From NCBI GenBank assembly GCA_011390855.1, contig JAABRN010000334.1, positions 1 through 9,753 of the forward strand: a DNA stretch of 9,753 bases, given 5' to 3'. A program made the position numbers and the translations under genes. This document shows, piece after piece, positions 5,831 to 9,753 of the stretch (positions are counted from its first letter, which is position 1; each line of letters begins with the position of its first letter). Under the pieces are notes generated by a model. That model was not told the DNA's origin. It saw nothing but the letters and a program-made list of their open reading frames with translations, and did no database searches. Source of the DNA: Hydrogenophaga sp. (GTDB taxonomy: Bacteria > Pseudomonadota > Gammaproteobacteria > Burkholderiales > Burkholderiaceae_C).

Positions 5831-8740
5831 ATGGCTGAGAAACCTGCTGCCCCCCCCGCGAAGCCCGAAACCGGTGGCGGTGCTTACCGCACCACGCTGA
5901 ACATGCCCGACACGCCCTTCCCCATGCGCGGCGACCTGCCCAAGCGCGAACCGGGCTGGGTCCAGGCGTGGAACGACGAAGGCCTCTACCAGCGCCTGCG
6001 CGTGGCGCGCCAGGGTGCGCCCCTGTTTGTGCTGCACGACGGCCCTCCTTACGCCAATGGCAAGCTGCACATCGGGCATGCGCTGAACAAGATCCTCAAG
6101 GACATGATCGTCAAGAGCCGCCAGCTGTCGGGCTTTGATGCGCAGTACATTCCCGGCTGGGACTGCCACGGTCTGCCGATTGAGAACGCGATCGAGAAGA
6201 TACACGGACGCAAACTCTCGCGCGACGACATGCAGGCCAGGAGCCGGGCATTCGCCACCGAGCAGATCGACCAGCAGCGCGAAGACTTCAAGCGGCTGGG
6301 TGTGCTCGGCGACTGGGAACGCCCCTACCGCACCATGGACCCGGCCAACGAGGCCGGTGAAATCCGCGCCTTCAAGCGCGTGATCGAACGTGGCTTCGTC
6401 TACCGCGGCCTGAAGCCGGTGTACTGGTGCTTCGACTGCGGCTCGTCGCTGGCGGAGTTTGAAATCGAATACGCCGACAAGAAGAGCGAAACGCTGGACG
6501 TGGCCTTCGAAACCGACGATGCGGCCCGGCTCGCCGCCGCATTTGGCCTGTCCGCATTGCCTGCTGGCAAGTCCGGCTTTGTGGTCATCTGGACCACCAC
6601 CGCCTGGACGATCCCTGCCAACCAGGCGCTCAATGCCCACCCCGAATTCACCTACGCGCTGGTGGACACGCCCATGGGTTGCCTGGTGCTGGCCGAGACC
6701 CTGGTGGAAAAGTGCCTGGAGCGCTTCGGCCTCACCGGCACCGTGCTGGCGACCACGCAGGGCAACAAGCTGGGTGGCCTGAACTTCCGCCATCCGCTGT
6801 TCGATGTGGACACCGGCTACCGGCGCCTGTCGCCGGTGTACGTGGCCGAGTACGTGAGCGATGCCGACGGCACCGGCATCGTGCACTCGTCGCCAGCCTA
6901 CGGCCTGGACGACTTCAACTCCTGCGTGGCCAATGGTCTGGCGTATGACGACATCCTGAACCCGGTACAGGGCAATGGCGCCTACGCAGAGGAATTCCCC
7001 CTGTTCGGCGGCCTGCACATCTGGAAAGCCGTGCCCGTGATCCTGGAGGCGCTGAGGAATGCGGGCCGCCTGATGGCCACACAGACCATCACCCACAGCT
7101 ACCCCCACTGCTGGCGCCACAAGACACCCGTGATCTACCGCGCAGCCGCCCAGTGGTTCGTGCGCATGGACGAGGGCGAGGGCGTATTCACAAAAGACAA
7201 AGCGCCCAAGACCCTGCGCCAACTGGCGCTGGACGCCATCGAGCACACCAGTTTCTACCCGGAAAACGGCAAGGTGCGCCTGCGAGACATGATCGCCAAC
7301 CGGCCCGACTGGTGCATCAGCCGCCAGCGCAGCTGGGGCGTGCCAGTGCCATTTTTCCTTCACAAGGACTCGGGTGAGCTGCACCCGCGCACCATGGAAA
7401 TCCTCGACCAGGCAGCCGATATCGTGGAAGAAGGCGGCATCGAAGCCTGGAGCCGCGTCACCGCTGAAGAGATTCTGGGTACGGCCGATGCGACGAACTA
7501 CACCAAGAGCACCGACATCCTCGAAGTCTGGTTCGACTCGGGGTCGACTTTCCAGCACGTGCTTCGCGGCAGCCACGCCCAGGCCTACGACCGCCTGCCG
7601 TACCACGACAAAGGCCCCGAAGCCGACCTGTACCTCGAAGGCCATGACCAGCACCGCGGCTGGTTCCACAGTTCGCTGCTGCTGGGCTGCGCGCTGCACG
7701 ACCGTGCGCCCTACAAGGGCTTGTTGACCCACGGATTCGCCACCGATGGCCAGGGCCGCAAGATGAGCAAGAGCCTTGGCAACACGGTGGAGCCCCAAAG
7801 CGTGAACGGTAAGCTGGGCGCAGAGATCGTTCGTCTGTGGGTGGCCTCCACTGACTACTCTGGCGACCTCAACATCGACGAAAAAATCCTCGCACGCGTG
7901 GTCGACGCCTACCGTCGCATCCGCAACACGCTGCGCTTCCTGCTGGCCAACGTGAGCGACTTCGACCCCGCCACCGACGCCGTACCCGTCGACCAGATGC
8001 TGGAGATCGACCGTTACGCCCTGGCCCGCGCGGCACAGCTCCAGGCCGAGGTGCTCGCCCACTTCGAGGTCTACGAGTTCCATCCGGTGGTGTCCAAGCT
8101 GCAGGTCTACTGTTCGGAAGACCTGGGCGCGTTCTATCTTGACGTGCTCAAGGACCGGCTCTACACCACCGCACCCAAGAGCCTGGCGCGCCGCAGCGCA
8201 CAGACCGCGCTGCACCAGATCACCCACGCCATGCTGCGCTGGATGGCGCCATTCCTGAGCTTCACGGCCGAGGAGGCCTGGCCCGTGCTGGCGGGAGCAC
8301 AAAACCAGGGTTCGATCTTCTTCGAGACCTTTGCGAGCCTGGCCCCAGTCGATGCAGCCCTTGTCAGTCGCTGGGAGCGTGTGTGCGAACTGCGCAATGC
8401 GGTGAACAAGGAGATCGAAACCGTTCGTGAGGCGGGCCAGGTGGGCTCGTCATTGCAAGCCACGGTGCGTATCACCGTGCCCGCCGTCGACCATGCCTTG
8501 TTGTCCTCACTGGGCGATGATCTCAAGTTCGTGTTCATCGTTTCCACAGTGAGCTTGCTTCAAGGCGATGCGCTGGCTATTGAAGTGGTACCAGCAACCG
8601 CCACCAAGTGCGAACGCTGCTGGCACTATGCCGACGATGTCGGCAGCCACGCCGAGCACCCCACGATCTGCGGCCGCTGCGTGAGCAACCTGGCCGAAGC
8701 AGCAGGCACGGGAACGGGCGAATTGCGCAAGGTCGCCTGA
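5831..8740 (+). CDS. ileS: Isoleucyl-tRNA synthetase
   Basis: A 969-residue class I synthetase that charges tRNA-Ile with isoleucine in the cytoplasm; slightly longer than the E. coli enzyme (about 938). The Rossmann catalytic domain has an exact HIGH (80-83) and KMSKS (644-648). The inserted CP1 editing domain, which hydrolyses Val-tRNA-Ile, shows [13 protein letters not shown] (255-267) and [16 protein letters not shown] (347-362) with the conserved Asp pair 360-361. [10 protein letters not shown] (about 494-503) is typical of the family. The anticodon-binding helical domain follows, and the C-terminal zinc finger has Cys927/Cys930 and Cys947/Cys950. These features mark the bacterial type with a C-terminal zinc domain. 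No Shine-Dalgarno is evident before the ATG; the nearest purines (GAAG 5810-5813) are 17 bases away inside the repeat arm. The start is kept because residues from [17 protein letters not shown] match the usual family N-terminus closely. It overlaps lspA by one base. Confidence 0.98.
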   Translation: MAEKPAAPPAKPETGGGAYRTTLNMPDTPFPMRGDLPKREPGWVQAWNDEGLYQRLRVARQGAPLFVLHDGPPYANGKLHIGHALNKILKDMIVKSRQLSGFDAQYIPGWDCHGLPIENAIEKIHGRKLSRDDMQARSRAFATEQIDQQREDFKRLGVLGDWERPYRTMDPANEAGEIRAFKRVIERGFVYRGLKPVYWCFDCGSSLAEFEIEYADKKSETLDVAFETDDAARLAAAFGLSALPAGKSGFVVIWTTTAWTIPANQALNAHPEFTYALVDTPMGCLVLAETLVEKCLERFGLTGTVLATTQGNKLGGLNFRHPLFDVDTGYRRLSPVYVAEYVSDADGTGIVHSSPAYGLDDFNSCVANGLAYDDILNPVQGNGAYAEEFPLFGGLHIWKAVPVILEALRNAGRLMATQTITHSYPHCWRHKTPVIYRAAAQWFVRMDEGEGVFTKDKAPKTLRQLALDAIEHTSFYPENGKVRLRDMIANRPDWCISRQRSWGVPVPFFLHKDSGELHPRTMEILDQAADIVEEGGIEAWSRVTAEEILGTADATNYTKSTDILEVWFDSGSTFQHVLRGSHAQAYDRLPYHDKGPEADLYLEGHDQHRGWFHSSLLLGCALHDRAPYKGLLTHGFATDGQGRKMSKSLGNTVEPQSVNGKLGAEIVRLWVASTDYSGDLNIDEKILARVVDAYRRIRNTLRFLLANVSDFDPATDAVPVDQMLEIDRYALARAAQLQAEVLAHFEVYEFHPVVSKLQVYCSEDLGAFYLDVLKDRLYTTAPKSLARRSAQTALHQITHAMLRWMAPFLSFTAEEAWPVLAGAQNQGSIFFETFASLAPVDAALVSRWERVCELRNAVNKEIETVREAGQVGSSLQATVRITVPAVDHALLSSLGDDLKFVFIVSTVSLLQGDALAIEVVPATATKCERCWHYADDVGSHAEHPTICGRCVSNLAEAAGTGTGELRKVA

Positions 8741-9249
8741 TGGACAACGCCCGCGCTCCCATCTGGCCCTGGCTGGGTCTGGCGGCAGTCATCGTGCTGT
8801 TGGACCAATTGACGAAGGTGCTCATCCTGCTCAACTACGAGTGGGGTGACAGCACCTATGTGACCAGCTTTTTCAACATCGTCCGTGTGCACAACACCGG
8901 TGCGGCTTTTTCCTTCCTGGCTTCGGCTGGCGGGTGGCAGCGCTGGTTCTTCACCGGCATCGGCGTGGTGGCGACGGTGTTCATCATCTGGATGCTGCGT
9001 GCCCACCGAGGGCAGCGGCTGTTTTCTTTTGCACTGGCCTGCATTCTGGGCGGCGCCATCGGGAACAACCTCATCGACCGGCCGCTGCACGGCTACGTGG
9101 TGGATTTTTTCGATTTCCACTTTGCGTTCCTCTCGGGACTCTTCCACGGTGGACATTTTCCGGCTTTCAACATCGCCGACGCGGGCATCACCATCGGTGC
9201 CATCTGCCTGATCCTCGACGAAATCTTGCGCATTCGGCGCAGTCGGTGA
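8740..9249 (+). CDS. lspA: Lipoprotein signal peptidase (signal peptidase II)
   Basis: A 169-residue inner-membrane aspartyl protease that removes the signal peptide from diacylglyceryl-modified prolipoproteins. Four hydrophobic segments are visible (about 10-31, 66-86, 94-111, 145-163). Conserved boxes are LLDQLTK (20-26), NTGAAFSFL (52-60), GNNLIDR (108-114), VVDF with Asp122, and FNIAD with Asp147; the last two Asp form the catalytic dyad by comparison with the Pseudomonas enzyme. The loop between them ([14 protein letters not shown], 127-140) is about six residues longer than I recall for Pseudomonas. The ATG at 8740 shares its A with the ileS TGA, which implies translational coupling; an upstream in-frame start inside ileS is not credible. 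Plausible substrates include the Cys20 lipoprotein hydrolase encoded earlier in this window (inference). Confidence 0.97.
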   Translation: MDNARAPIWPWLGLAAVIVLLDQLTKVLILLNYEWGDSTYVTSFFNIVRVHNTGAAFSFLASAGGWQRWFFTGIGVVATVFIIWMLRAHRGQRLFSFALACILGGAIGNNLIDRPLHGYVVDFFDFHFAFLSGLFHGGHFPAFNIADAGITIGAICLILDEILRIRRSR

Positions 9250-9260
9250 CCAGGCCTCCC

Positions 9261-9281
9261 TGGCGCGATGTGATCGCGCCA
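9261..9281. terminator. Perfect hairpin after lspA, possible terminator without T-tract
   Basis: TGGCGCGAT (9261-9269) and ATCGCGCCA (9273-9281) form a perfect 9-bp stem around a 3-base GTG loop, starting 12 bases after the lspA stop. No T-run follows (GTGTCAAGG), so it is not a classical intrinsic terminator. It could mark the 3' end of the ribF-ileS-lspA transcript, protect that end, or be a protein-binding dyad. In the rest of the 182-base gap I see only a weak promoter-like stretch around 9373-9393 (TTTTCC and GCTAAC) ahead of the aminotransferase. Confidence 0.45.
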
Positions 9282-9431
9282 GTGTCAAGGACGCGCAATT
9301 CGCGGGCTGCGGCGTGCGCAGCACCTCCCTGGCCGCCCTGATCGCCGCATCGTTTCTGGGCTCGGAGCGAGCGTTTTCCCAAGGGCTGTGCTAACCTGAA
9401 CGACGATTCGAGACCTTCCCAGGAGACTGCC

Positions 9432-9753
9432 ATGCCCGGACTGCTGCCCCACATCGACCCCGATGGTCTGTACGAGTTTTCGGTGGTCTACACCGACCGC
9501 GCGTTGAACCATATGTCCAAGCGCTTCCAGGGCGTGATGACCGACATATCGGCGATGCTCAAGCGCGTGTACGGGGCGCACTCGGCGGTTCTGGTGCCTG
9601 GCAGTGGCACCTTCGGCATGGAATCCGTCGCGAGGCAATTTGCTCACGGCAAGCACGTGCTGGTCATTCGCAATGGGTGGTTCAGCTTTCGCTGGACCCA
9701 GATCTTCGACATGGGCAGCATTCCTGCCAGCCACACCGTGATGAAGGCACGCC
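9432..9753 (+). CDS. Class V PLP aminotransferase, 5' part only
   Basis: The first 107 residues of a gene that runs off the window edge. The ATG follows AGGAG (9421-9425) by 6 bases. The protein starts MPGLLPHIDPDGLYEFSVVY and has LNHMSKRFQGVM (26-36), then VPGSGTFGMESV (55-66). GSGT plus Glu64 corresponds to the early phosphate/cofactor-binding stretch of fold-type I, class V aminotransferases, the group containing alanine-glyoxylate, serine-pyruvate and 2-aminoethylphosphonate aminotransferases. The PLP lysine would lie beyond the edge. I recall near-identical N-termini in Comamonadaceae proteins annotated as alanine-glyoxylate aminotransferase family, but substrate cannot be decided from this fragment. 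It is separated from lspA by 182 bases and a hairpin, so it probably starts a new transcription unit. Confidence 0.85.
   Translation, partial: MPGLLPHIDPDGLYEFSVVYTDRALNHMSKRFQGVMTDISAMLKRVYGAHSAVLVPGSGTFGMESVARQFAHGKHVLVIRNGWFSFRWTQIFDMGSIPASHTVMKAR

Noticed and set aside
5816..8302. 828-codon open frame antisense to ileS
   Set aside because: It lies entirely opposite a textbook IleS frame and has a His/Val/Gly/Gln-rich composition with no motifs. In high-GC genes with strong third-position bias the antisense frame is often open by chance.
8608..8739. Upstream in-frame extension of lspA inside ileS
   Set aside because: The translation there is an off-frame shadow of the IleS zinc finger. 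LspA similarity begins at the ATG overlapping the ileS stop.

Overview
The window looks like chromosome of a high-GC betaproteobacterium, most likely Burkholderiales and probably Comamonadaceae (Acidovorax/Hydrogenophaga-like). The grounds are the strongly G/C-biased third codon positions, the ribF-ileS-lspA order, the wording of the RibF kinase domain, and an intergenic TTCGACAGGCTCAG repeat of a type I associate with such genomes. The genus call rests on memory of protein families, not on a search.

Region 1 (8-2435): two acyl-CoA dehydrogenase genes in tandem, resembling the large and small subunits of pimeloyl-CoA dehydrogenase (PimC/PimD type), closed by a clear intrinsic terminator. The first has the flavin/substrate signature and a candidate catalytic Glu. 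The second lacks Glu at both usual catalytic-base positions, so the two probably work as one hetero-oligomer in beta-oxidation of a dicarboxylic or other unusual acyl-CoA.

Region 2 (2465-4439): a single exported alpha/beta hydrolase lipoprotein with a C-terminal beta-rich region on the plus strand, converging on a 185-residue HNH nuclease-family gene on the minus strand. The HNH gene most likely starts at a TTG codon behind a perfect GGAGGT.

Region 3 (4440-9249): a divergent promoter region, then ribF (riboflavin kinase/FAD synthetase), a 143-base gap holding a long inverted repeat, ileS (isoleucyl-tRNA synthetase) and lspA (prolipoprotein signal peptidase). The ileS stop and lspA start share one base. 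This is the conserved housekeeping cluster, here interrupted by the repeat.

Region 4 (9250-9753): a perfect 9-bp hairpin after lspA, then the 5' part of a class V PLP aminotransferase cut by the window edge.

I see no phage, transposon, CRISPR, toxin-antitoxin or biosynthetic cluster, and no tRNA or rRNA. The points worth checking are modest: a changed phosphate-loop motif in RibF, the apparently non-catalytic dehydrogenase partner, the repeat at the ileS start, and the orphan HNH protein.
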